Made by a program: the position numbers and the translations under genes | Part shown: positions 26,177-33,427 of the stretch, one piece after another | Layout of the letters: every line of letters begins with the position of its first letter | Position numbering within the stretch: position 1 is the first letter of the stretch | DNA from: Bacteroidota bacterium | GTDB taxonomy: Bacteria; Bacteroidota; Bacteroidia; Chitinophagales; Chitinophagaceae | Direction of reading: 5' to 3' | Assembly: GCA_023415275.1 (NCBI GenBank) | Contig: JAEZLJ010000005.1 | Coordinates: forward strand, 1-57,774 | DNA: 57,774 nucleotides | The notes under the pieces: generated by a model | Databases searched by the model: none | What the model was told of the DNA's origin: nothing | Seen by the model: only the letters and a program-made list of their open reading frames with translations

Positions 26177-27163
26177 CTATTTATTTAAATACATCACTTC
26201 TTTAACCAGTTTCACTGTGCGAGACACATCCGGTAAAGCAGCGGCAACCAGGTTGGGTGCATAGTGCAATGGTGCATCGGCCGCCGTGATCCTGCGAATA
26301 GGCGCATCCAGGTAATCAAATCCTTCCTTCTGAATCCGGTAAGTAATTTCGGAAGACACTGATGCAAATGGCCATTGCTCTTCCACAATAACCAGGCGAT
26401 TGGTTTTCTTTACGCTTTCCAGGATAGTCATCCAGTCAAGGGGACGTATAGTACGCAAGTCTATTACTTCTGCACTTACTCCTTCTTTTTCCAATTCAGC
26501 GGCAGCACCCAGGGCCACTTTCATCATTTTATTAAAAGAAACTATAGTTACATCAGTTCCTTGTTTTTTCACATCAGCCTTACCTAAAGGAATGTAATAT
26601 TCTTCTTCAGGCACCTCGCTTTTCTCACCATACATCACTTCGCTTTCCATAAACATAACAGGATCTTCTTCATACCTGATGGCTTGCTTCAATAAACCTT
26701 TTCCATCGTATCCGTTACTTACAGATACAACTTTCAACCCTGGAATATTGGCATAGAGTGATTCAAAGGCTGTAGAGTGTTGCGCTCCCAACTGGCCGGC
26801 AGATCCATTAGGCCCACGGAATACAATGGGGCAGGTAATCTGGCCACCGCTCATAGCCAGCATTTTAGAAGCTGTATTAAGAATCTGGTCCAAAGCCAGC
26901 ACGGCAAAGTTCCAGGTCATAAATTCAACAATAGGACGAAGCCCATTTTGTGCAGCACCCACGCCTACCGCTGTAAAGCCCAATTCTGCTATGGGAGTAT
27001 CCAAAACACGCCTTGGCCCGAATTCGGCAAGCATACCCTGGCTTACTTTGTAGGCACCATTGTATTCAGCCACTTCTTCACCCATTAAAAACACCCTGTT
27101 ATCCCTGCGCATTTCTTCACTCATAGCTTCACGAAGGGCTTCACGAAAAGGAATTTGTCTCAT
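26177..27163 (-). CDS. pdhB: Pyruvate dehydrogenase E1 component, beta subunit
   Basis: The protein has 328 residues. It forms the alpha2beta2 E1 of the pyruvate dehydrogenase complex and binds thiamine diphosphate together with the alpha subunit. FREALREAMSEEMRRDNRVFLMGEEVAEYNGAYKVS and DTPIAELGFTAVGVGAA (with the catalytic/activating Glu) are typical; FRGPNGSAGQLGAQHS and RTIRPLDW follow. The alpha subunit and E2/E3 are not in the window. It is a single minus-strand gene, with nothing coding seen in the 280 bases after it. Confidence 0.95.
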   Translation of the reverse strand: MRQIPFREALREAMSEEMRRDNRVFLMGEEVAEYNGAYKVSQGMLAEFGPRRVLDTPIAELGFTAVGVGAAQNGLRPIVEFMTWNFAVLALDQILNTASKMLAMSGGQITCPIVFRGPNGSAGQLGAQHSTAFESLYANIPGLKVVSVSNGYDGKGLLKQAIRYEEDPVMFMESEVMYGEKSEVPEEEYYIPLGKADVKKQGTDVTIVSFNKMMKVALGAAAELEKEGVSAEVIDLRTIRPLDWMTILESVKKTNRLVIVEEQWPFASVSSEITYRIQKEGFDYLDAPIRRITAADAPLHYAPNLVAAALPDVSRTVKLVKEVMYLNK

Positions 27164-27307
27164 TGTAGAATTTATTAATTAAAAGCGGGGCAAAATTAGC
27201 AGAGTGTATGGAGAAAACCTAAAATGAATGAAACTAAGCTAATCAACTCCTGGCAGTAAATCGTCTGCATTAAATTTTTGAGGCACCAGGCCCCAATTTA
27301 ACATGCG

Positions 27308-27565
27308 TTATTGCATGCATTGCTTTCCCAGCCTGTATAGGGCAGTGTCTGCTTTAGCATATTTCAGGTCACTTGCATTTGGATAGCGCTGCTTCAATTG
27401 ACTTAACATACAATCACAGTACCTTTTGGCTTTTGCACTATCCATATCGTTAAAAGCTCCCTTCAGGCACCCGCCTGTAAACTGTTGTTCGTCAGTTGTG
27501 GTCCATCCCCTGGTACAGGAACCAAGAATTAAGCCTGCAAGGATCATAATAATTGAAAGTTTCAT
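27308..27565 (-). CDS. Small cysteine-rich lipoprotein of unknown function
   Basis: The protein has 85 residues from ATG at 27565. The start MKLSIIMILAGLILGSC is a lipoprotein signal with lipobox LGSC (Cys17). The mature part has four more cysteines (GGCLKG, YCDCML, KQCMQ), suggesting two disulfides in the periplasm. A longer in-frame TTG start overlaps the divergent SemiSWEET region and is unlikely. No family recognised. Confidence 0.68.
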   Translation of the reverse strand: MKLSIIMILAGLILGSCTRGWTTTDEQQFTGGCLKGAFNDMDSAKAKRYCDCMLSQLKQRYPNASDLKYAKADTALYRLGKQCMQ

Positions 27566-27637
27566 AATAGCCTGTTGGATAAAAGGTAAACATAAGATTA
27601 ACCGAGATAGCTGGCGAAAAAATTGCAATATATCTGT

Positions 27638-27898
27638 ATGGATTCAACTCAGATCATTGGTTTGGCTGCCGGCGTTTTCACTGCCTGCTCCCTCCTACCA
27701 CAGGTAATTAAAACTTTAAAAGAAAAAAAAGCAGAAGATGTGTCATTATTGATGTTATTGGTATTGATGGCCGGCTTAATTCTGTGGATTATTTATGGTA
27801 TCAAAAGAGATGACTTCCCCATCATTGCTACCAATTGTTTTTCTTTCCTGGTAAATATAACTATGGTGGTGCTTAGAATAAAGTATAAAAGATCATAA
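27638..27898 (+). CDS. SemiSWEET sugar transporter (PQ-loop, MtN3-like)
   Basis: This 86-residue protein has three hydrophobic helices. The PQ motif is in SLLPQVIKTLKEKKAEDVS (helix 1 end), followed by LLVLMAGLILWIIYGIKRDDFPIIATN with the conserved W-x-x-Y-G and D, as in bacterial SemiSWEETs. These work as homodimers that let mono- or disaccharides cross the membrane by facilitated diffusion. ATG at 27638 gives the usual length; a TTG five codons upstream is also in frame. It is divergent from the small lipoprotein. Confidence 0.9.
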   Translation: MDSTQIIGLAAGVFTACSLLPQVIKTLKEKKAEDVSLLMLLVLMAGLILWIIYGIKRDDFPIIATNCFSFLVNITMVVLRIKYKRS

Positions 27899-28372
27899 CT
27901 GTGCGAACATTCATAGTTTCCAATTTAAATACCATATCCCTAAACTGTCAATCTCCATTGGCATCAACCCTTCTTTAAAAAATAACATTTAGAGAGGCTC
28001 TATGTAGATATAGTTATTTAATCTTCTACCTGCGACCGATCAACTGCCACTTAACTCCATTAATACCTCGTTCCTTAGTCGTTATATACCCGTAGCAAAC
28101 CCGTATGCAAACGGGGAATGAACGGGGACAATACGGGGATTATACGGAGTTAGTACGGGTTTATCATATGGTTACCTGCAACTAATATTACTGGAACTAT
28201 TAGGCAGGTAGGAATAAAGCCCTATTATTGAGTTATATAATATTCGACAAAATGCAACTTTTGGTTAGTGATTGTAAAACTGAATAATAATGAAATTTTC
28301 CCGGGCATTAATGACTTCGGGCAATCCTATAAAAAGGGAAAGGCAGATATTTATCTTTTACTTATTACAGAT
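27899..28372. other. Long convergent intergenic region without a gene
   Basis: About 475 bases lie between the SemiSWEET stop and the thiolase terminator. I found no convincing frame, tRNA or known RNA fold. The notable content is a phased 11-bp repeat (listed separately). The flanks are ordinary AT-rich sequence. Confidence 0.6.
28067..28165. repeat. Phased 11-bp repeat with an orientation switch
   Basis: Units start every 11 bases. CCCGTA begins at 28089 and 28100; the opposite orientation ACGGGG begins at 28111, 28122 and 28133, then ACGGAG at 28144 and ACGGGT at 28155. Two weaker copies, CTCGTT at 28067 and GTCGTT at 28078, extend the series on the left in the same phase. Between the 6-base cores the 5-base spacers are AT-rich and vary. 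The switch near 28105-28111 lets CCCGT arms pair with ACGGG arms in nested fashion. It lies between convergent genes, so it is unlikely to be a promoter. Function unknown. Confidence 0.8.
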
Positions 28373-28405
28373 AAAAAAAGCCGTCCCCTGTGAAGCGGGG
28401 ACGGC
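28373..28405 (-). terminator. Rho-independent terminator of the thiolase gene
   Basis: On the minus strand GCCGTCCCC (28405-28397) pairs perfectly with GGGGACGGC (28388-28380) across an 8-base loop and is followed by seven T. It lies 30 bases after the thiolase stop. Confidence 0.9.
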
Positions 28406-28434
28406 AATATGCTTGAATATAATGGCGATTGACC

Positions 28435-29616
28435 TTATAAGTTCTCTATAACCATTGCAGAAGCACCGCCTCCGCCATTGCAAATACCTGCAGCTCCATA
28501 TTTGCCCTTGTTTTGTTTCAGCACGTTGATAAGGGTTACAATTATCCGCGCGCCACTGCAACCTAATGGATGGCCAATAGAAACGGCACCACCATTTACA
28601 TTTACCTTGTTTGGATCCAGATTCATTTTACGGGTGTTAACTATACCCACTACACTAAAGGCTTCATTGAGCTCCACAAAATCGATGTCTTGCATGGTTA
28701 TACCGGCCTTTTTCACTGCCAGAGGCACCGCAATGCTTGGCGTAGTAGTGAACCACACAGGCTCCTGTTCTGCATCTGCATAAGATCTAATAACAGCCAG
28801 GGGCTTTATACCTAATTCTTTGGCTTTATCACTGCTCATTAAAACAACCGCTGCTGCTCCATCATTCATAGTCGAAGCATTTGCGGCAGTGACTGTACCC
28901 TCCTTGCTAAAAGCAGGTTTCAAAGAAGCTATTTTATCAAATTTCACATTCCAGGGTTCTTCATCTTTTGAAACGATTATTGGATCACCTTTACGGGAAG
29001 GTATCTCCACGGGCACAATTTCATCATTGAACTTTCCATTGTCCCAGGCCGCCTGGCTGCGCTTATAGCTTTCTGTGGCAAAAGCATCCTGTTCTTCCCT
29101 ACTGATTACATTTTCTGAAGCACACTGGTCTGCTGCATTGCCCATTGCCGTATTGCTATAGCAATCTGTAAGTCCATCCTTAGCAAGACCATCTATCATC
29201 GAGGTGTTACCGTATTTGTTTCCCCATCTTAAATTTTCAACATAAAACGGAACAGCACTCATGTTTTCCATACCCCCGGCCACCACTATATCAGCATCAC
29301 CCAGCAAAATACTTTGAGCTCCCTGGGCTATTGCTTTCATTCCACTGGCACAGACTTTATTTACTGTTGTGCAGATTACATTATCAGGCAATCCGGCGTA
29401 ACGGGCTGCCTGGCGGGCAGGTGCCTGGCCCAGGTTAGCCTGGATGACACATCCCATTAAAACTTCATTGACCTGCCCGGGTTTGATACCGGCTTTTTCT
29501 ACTGCAGCCTTTATGGCAATTGCTCCAAGCCTTGGAGCGGGCATATCTTTTAAAGCACCTCCAAAACTTCCAATAGGTGTACGCACTGCGGAGACGATAT
29601 AGACTTCTTTATTCAT
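28435..29616 (-). CDS. Acetyl-CoA C-acetyltransferase (thiolase)
   Basis: The protein has 393 residues. It condenses or cleaves acetyl-CoA/acetoacetyl-CoA (or longer 3-ketoacyl-CoA). The acyl-carrying Cys89 is in VNKVCASGMKA. The C-terminal box NGGAVSIGHPLGCSGAR contains His349, and CNGGGGASAMV contains Cys379, the base. Length and motifs fit the biosynthetic AtoB/PhaA type. It has an exact -7 element upstream and a strong terminator downstream, so it is likely monocistronic. No HMG-CoA or PHB genes are near to specify its pathway. Confidence 0.95.
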   Translation of the reverse strand: MNKEVYIVSAVRTPIGSFGGALKDMPAPRLGAIAIKAAVEKAGIKPGQVNEVLMGCVIQANLGQAPARQAARYAGLPDNVICTTVNKVCASGMKAIAQGAQSILLGDADIVVAGGMENMSAVPFYVENLRWGNKYGNTSMIDGLAKDGLTDCYSNTAMGNAADQCASENVISREEQDAFATESYKRSQAAWDNGKFNDEIVPVEIPSRKGDPIIVSKDEEPWNVKFDKIASLKPAFSKEGTVTAANASTMNDGAAAVVLMSSDKAKELGIKPLAVIRSYADAEQEPVWFTTTPSIAVPLAVKKAGITMQDIDFVELNEAFSVVGIVNTRKMNLDPNKVNVNGGAVSIGHPLGCSGARIIVTLINVLKQNKGKYGAAGICNGGGGASAMVIENL

Positions 29617-29635
29617 ATAGCATGTTTAAGCGCGG

Positions 29636-29643
29636 CAAAGATA
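29636..29643 (-). promoter_or_regulatory. -7 element for the thiolase gene
   Basis: TATCTTTG on the minus strand matches TAnnTTTG and lies 19 bases upstream of the thiolase ATG. The -33 region lacks a clear TTTG. Confidence 0.35.
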
Positions 29644-29704
29644 ATGTATGTTTTACAGTGGTTTTTATGACCTAAATTCTATCATTCGAAGTTTATCTTT
29701 GAGA

Positions 29705-30424
29705 ATGCCCAGGAATTTTTTAGATGCAGAATGGCGCAACCTGATCATGGCTAATTACCTGATAGATCCGGAGATCTTGAAAAAGCATTTGCCATGTAAA
29801 ACAGAACTGGATGATTTTGAAGGTAATTATTATGTAAGCCTTGTAGGGTTTCTTTTTCATAATACTAGGGTAATGGGTATCTCCTTCCCCTTTCACACTT
29901 CTTTTGAAGAAGTGAATCTTCGTTTTTATGTCAGATATAAAGAAGATCAACACTGGAAAAGAGGTGTTGTATTTTTAAAAGAGATCGTTCCAAAAAGAAT
30001 GATCAGTTTTATGGCTAATACCATTTATGGTGAGAATTATATGACCTTGCCCATGAAGCACAACTGGAACCAGGAAAATGGTTCTCTCCACATTTCTTAT
30101 GAATGGAAGGTTCAACAGGAATGGAACCACATATCGGTTGTTTCGCAGGTACAGCCAGTAGAAATTACTGAGGGATCTGCAGAGGAATTCATAACAGAAC
30201 ATTATTGGGGTTATACCAGGATCAATGATGCTTGCACAGGCTTATATCAGGTGCTACATCCTAAATGGAGAGTTCATCCCGTTAGTTCTTATAACATACA
30301 ATGCAATACAGCGGTATTATATGGTAAAGAGTTTGCAGACGCATTGAACGAGCGCCCGGCTTCTGTATTCCTTGCTGAAGGATCGCAGATACAGGTCAGG
30401 GCCGGATCAAAAGTGCGCCTCTGA
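29705..30424 (+). CDS. DUF2071 (YqjF-like) family protein
   Basis: The protein has 239 residues from ATG at 29705; an ATG at 29648 adds 19 residues. FLDAEWRNLIMANYLIDPEILKKHLP is the standard N-terminus of DUF2071, and GISFPFHTSFEEVNLRFYVRY and the Tyr-rich HYWGYTRI segment match its acetoacetate-decarboxylase-like fold. Enzymatic role unknown. An exact TATCTTTG lies only 3 bases before the chosen ATG, which makes the true start uncertain. YpdA follows after 30 bases. Confidence 0.82.
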   Translation: MPRNFLDAEWRNLIMANYLIDPEILKKHLPCKTELDDFEGNYYVSLVGFLFHNTRVMGISFPFHTSFEEVNLRFYVRYKEDQHWKRGVVFLKEIVPKRMISFMANTIYGENYMTLPMKHNWNQENGSLHISYEWKVQQEWNHISVVSQVQPVEITEGSAEEFITEHYWGYTRINDACTGLYQVLHPKWRVHPVSSYNIQCNTAVLYGKEFADALNERPASVFLAEGSQIQVRAGSKVRL

Positions 30425-30454
30425 AAGAAAAACATAAACACTAAAATCAAGTCA

Positions 30455-31447
30455 TTGAATCATAAACAATCATATACACTGATCATCATAGGTGGAGGTC
30501 CCATTGGAATAGCCTGTGCCCTGGAAGCCAAAAAACGGAATATTGATTACCTGATATTAGAAAAGGGCACATTGGTCAACTCCTTATATAATTATCCTGT
30601 GAACATGACTTTTTTCTCTACCTCTGAAAGACTGGAAATTGGAAATGTTCCATTTGTATCCAATAATCCTAAGCCTACCCGAAATGAAGCTTTGGAATAC
30701 TATCGGAGAGTGGCTGCTGACAATCATATTCACATTCATCTTTTTGAAGAAGTTATCAATGTGAAAACAGTGCCTGCAAAAGATCCAGAAGAACGTTACG
30801 AAGTAATAACAAATAAAACTTCTTACCAGGCCAGTTACCTTATTATTTCAACCGGCTTTTACGACATCCCTTATCTTTTAAATGTGCCCGGCGAAGACCT
30901 TCCTAAAGTGAAGCACTATTATAAAGACCCACATTTTTATGCTTTTCAAAAAGTATTGGTAGTGGGTGCACAAAACTCAGCGGTTGATGCGGCATTGGAA
31001 ACATGGCGCAAAGGCGCTAAGGTAACTATGGTGATAAGGGGTCCCGAAGTTGGCCAGAGAGTTAAATATTGGGTAAGGCCAGATATCGAGAACCGTATAA
31101 AGGAAGGTTCAATCAAAGCCTATTATAACTCGAGGATAGTTGCCATAAGGGAAAAAGAAGTGGAAATTGAAACGCCGGAAGGAAAGGTGGTTTTGGAAAA
31201 TGATTGGGTGCTTGCCCTGACAGGATATCAACCTAACTTACCATTTTTAAGAAAAATCGGAATTGAGCTTTGTGATGATGAAAGCTGTAAACCTACCTAC
31301 AATGAGGAGACCCATGAAACCAATCAAAAGAATATTTACCTGGCGGGTGTAATATGTGGGGGAATGAATACACACCGCCTATTCATTGAAAACTCGAGAG
31401 AACACGCGGTCAGGATCCTTGATGATATTTCAAAAAAGGTTCTATGA
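30455..31447 (+). CDS. ypdA: YpdA-type FAD-dependent reductase (putative bacillithiol disulfide reductase)
   Basis: This 330-residue flavoprotein has the FAD motif LIIIGGGPIGIACALEAKK at the N-terminus and the NADPH motif VVGAQNSAVDAALE in the middle. NYPVNMTFFSTSERLEIG is diagnostic for YpdA, which lacks the redox CxxC of thioredoxin reductases. YpdA reduces oxidised bacillithiol with NADPH in Firmicutes. No ATG is available before the FAD motif and an in-frame stop lies upstream, so translation most likely starts at TTG 30455. It probably shares a transcript with the DUF2071 gene. Confidence 0.9.
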   Translation: MNHKQSYTLIIIGGGPIGIACALEAKKRNIDYLILEKGTLVNSLYNYPVNMTFFSTSERLEIGNVPFVSNNPKPTRNEALEYYRRVAADNHIHIHLFEEVINVKTVPAKDPEERYEVITNKTSYQASYLIISTGFYDIPYLLNVPGEDLPKVKHYYKDPHFYAFQKVLVVGAQNSAVDAALETWRKGAKVTMVIRGPEVGQRVKYWVRPDIENRIKEGSIKAYYNSRIVAIREKEVEIETPEGKVVLENDWVLALTGYQPNLPFLRKIGIELCDDESCKPTYNEETHETNQKNIYLAGVICGGMNTHRLFIENSREHAVRILDDISKKVL

Positions 31448-31495
31448 TAGAGGTGGCAAACCATTACCCCCTGGAAATGAAAGAGCAATAACTCC

Positions 31496-31771
31496 TTAAG
31501 CGTCTTCAGGCTTATTGGTAACAAGGGAAAGCTTTGCAAAATCTGATCCTGCAAAGATCTTTGCCAGGTTGATATCCTGTGTTTTTTGATAGGCAGCCAG
31601 GTTAGTTTGAGTAACTATGCGCCAGAAATTCTTGGCTTTCAAGTCATTATAATCGCGACCTTGAACGATCAAACCTCTAACTGGGTTTCTTTTCTTTAAT
31701 TCAAAACGAATGATCTTTCCTTGTGGAATGGTTTCTTTAGCCAAAAACGTTTCAATTTGTTCTACTGTCAT
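31496..31771 (-). CDS. Small protein of unknown function
   Basis: This 91-residue soluble protein has no signal peptide and a mix of basic beta-strand text (IIRFELKKRNPVRGLIVQGRDYNDLKAKNFWRIV) and helices. Composition and codon use look like a real gene, and it occupies the gap between YpdA and the ClC gene. No family recognised with confidence. It may be a small Bacteroidota-specific protein. Confidence 0.65.
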   Translation of the reverse strand: MTVEQIETFLAKETIPQGKIIRFELKKRNPVRGLIVQGRDYNDLKAKNFWRIVTQTNLAAYQKTQDINLAKIFAGSDFAKLSLVTNKPEDA

Positions 31772-31922
31772 AGCGGGCTAAGGTAAGGTTTTACAGTATT
31801 CAATTCTATGGTTAAACGTTAAAAAAATGCTATGCCATCTCATTTGAATATTATTTCCTTTAAACACGCAGGTATCGGACGATAAAAATTGGAATTTACG
31901 TAGCCATTGAAATTTTTGGAAG

Positions 31923-33299
31923 CTATTGAACTTCAATAGCTTTTTCCTCTTCTTCCCTATTCATTTCCTGTTTGACATAGTCATGTTTCAGTTGCTCATA
32001 AAAGGAATGCTTGTCCACTATGAGGGCTGCTATATGCGAAATGAGGGCTGCCAGCATTAAATGAAATATCACACTGTGCCTGTCTGTCATCTCCAGCACC
32101 AGGATGGCTGAAGTAAAAGGTGTGCGGGTAACCCCGGTAAGGAAACCCACCATGCCGCACAGAATAAGTATGTTGGCATTGGAATCCACAAAATGAAAAA
32201 GCTGGGAGAAGAATGCGCCGATAGAGGCACCGGCTGCTAGTGAGGGAGCAAATATACCTCCAGCCGCACCGGTATTAAAACAAATAATGGGACCTAAGAT
32301 TCTGAACAAAACTGTATGCCAGGAGGATTTTTTTTCCGGAGAAAAAAGCACATTATTCATCAGGTCTTTTCCGGATCCTAATACCTGTTCATTTAGAAAA
32401 TAGGCAATTGAAGCTATCAGCAGACCTGCAAGTATTACAAAAAGTAAGGATTGCACCTGGTTAAAAGAAGCCTTCCAACGCATCATTCTAAGTGTCATTT
32501 TGCACATAAAGCTCCCGGCCATTCCTGATAATACAGCGGTGGCTGCCACACTTAGTAAAATCAATATATGAAGATTCTTCACATCGGGGTAACCAAGGTA
32601 TAGATATGGTCCTAAAAGACCTTGAGCAGTAAGGCCGGAAATGATGACTGCAGAAAATAAAGCCGTACGGAAAAACCTTACATGCACTTTTGCCAATTCC
32701 TCCATGGCAAAGACCACACCACCTAAAGGAGTATTAAAAGCAGCAGCCAGTCCTGCAGCAGCCCCGGTGAGAATAAAACTTTGTTTTGATAACCTTGGCC
32801 AGGATGCAGGAATCCATTTTTGTATAATGCTGAAAATAGATCCGGACACCTGTATGGTAGGTCCTTCGCGGCCTATGGCGCCCCCACCTAAAACCATCAT
32901 CAGACTGGAACCTATTTTGGTCAATATTATGGGGAAGCTTAGCAAGCGATTTATTTTTTCCTTATGCCGCGGGGTTGACAGATCAATGGCAGCCATGACC
33001 TGGGGGATACCACTTCCCCTGGCATTAGGTGCAAACAATTGAACCATGTACCAGGCAATGAAAAAACACAAAGGCGTGACAATAAAGATCATCCATGGCT
33101 TCCAATGTAAAATACTGTGCAGCAAACCTTCAGAATAGCCAAATAACTTGGTGTAACCTACAGCTACCAGGCCTGTGATCAAAGAAGCAGTCCAAAAAGG
33201 AAAAGCCTGTAAAATATTACGCTTGATGCGATCAGTGGCCAGGCTGTCAAAACGGTATTTTCCCTGCCTTCTGATCCTGGATAGCCATTGCCACTTCAT
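31923..33299 (-). CDS. ClC-family chloride/proton antiporter
   Basis: This 458-residue membrane protein has the three anion-selectivity motifs: GSGIPQ (95-100), GREGP with gating Glu145 (143-147), and GGIFAPSLAAGASIGA in the second half. The FAMEEL segment (Glu200-Glu201) retains the inner proton-pathway Glu found in antiporters and replaced in channels, so 2Cl-/H+ exchange is likely. There is no C-terminal CBS pair. It is divergent from otsAB across 128 bases; a link with osmotic stress is possible but inferred. Confidence 0.93.
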   Translation of the reverse strand: MKWQWLSRIRRQGKYRFDSLATDRIKRNILQAFPFWTASLITGLVAVGYTKLFGYSEGLLHSILHWKPWMIFIVTPLCFFIAWYMVQLFAPNARGSGIPQVMAAIDLSTPRHKEKINRLLSFPIILTKIGSSLMMVLGGGAIGREGPTIQVSGSIFSIIQKWIPASWPRLSKQSFILTGAAAGLAAAFNTPLGGVVFAMEELAKVHVRFFRTALFSAVIISGLTAQGLLGPYLYLGYPDVKNLHILILLSVAATAVLSGMAGSFMCKMTLRMMRWKASFNQVQSLLFVILAGLLIASIAYFLNEQVLGSGKDLMNNVLFSPEKKSSWHTVLFRILGPIICFNTGAAGGIFAPSLAAGASIGAFFSQLFHFVDSNANILILCGMVGFLTGVTRTPFTSAILVLEMTDRHSVIFHLMLAALISHIAALIVDKHSFYEQLKHDYVKQEMNREEEEKAIEVQ

Positions 33300-33417
33300 C
33301 GCCGCAAGGTAAGCAGTATCAATAGTTTAATAAACAATTTTATAAATCTAATAGTAATCTAATTTCCTTTTAATACCCTCCTATTATGCTGGCAATACCT
33401 TTCAAACTTTAAACACT

Positions 33418-33424
33418 GGAGGGG
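33418..33424 (+). promoter_or_regulatory. Strong Shine-Dalgarno sequence for otsAB
   Basis: GGAGGGG lies 3 bases ahead of the ATG at 33428 (GGAGG core spaced 5 bases). Such purine-rich sites are scarce at the other starts in this window, and Bacteroidota generally depend little on them. Confidence 0.6.
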
Positions 33425-33427
33425 AAA

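Noticed and set aside
28067..28165. CRISPR-like array
   Set aside because: The repeated core is only 6 bases with 5-base spacers, and no cas genes are nearby.
31920..31940. Palindrome AGCTATTGAA-C-TTCAATAGCT as terminator of the ClC gene
   Set aside because: It covers the last codons and stop of the gene, leaves almost no loop, and has no T-run on the minus strand. Probably chance plus codon use.
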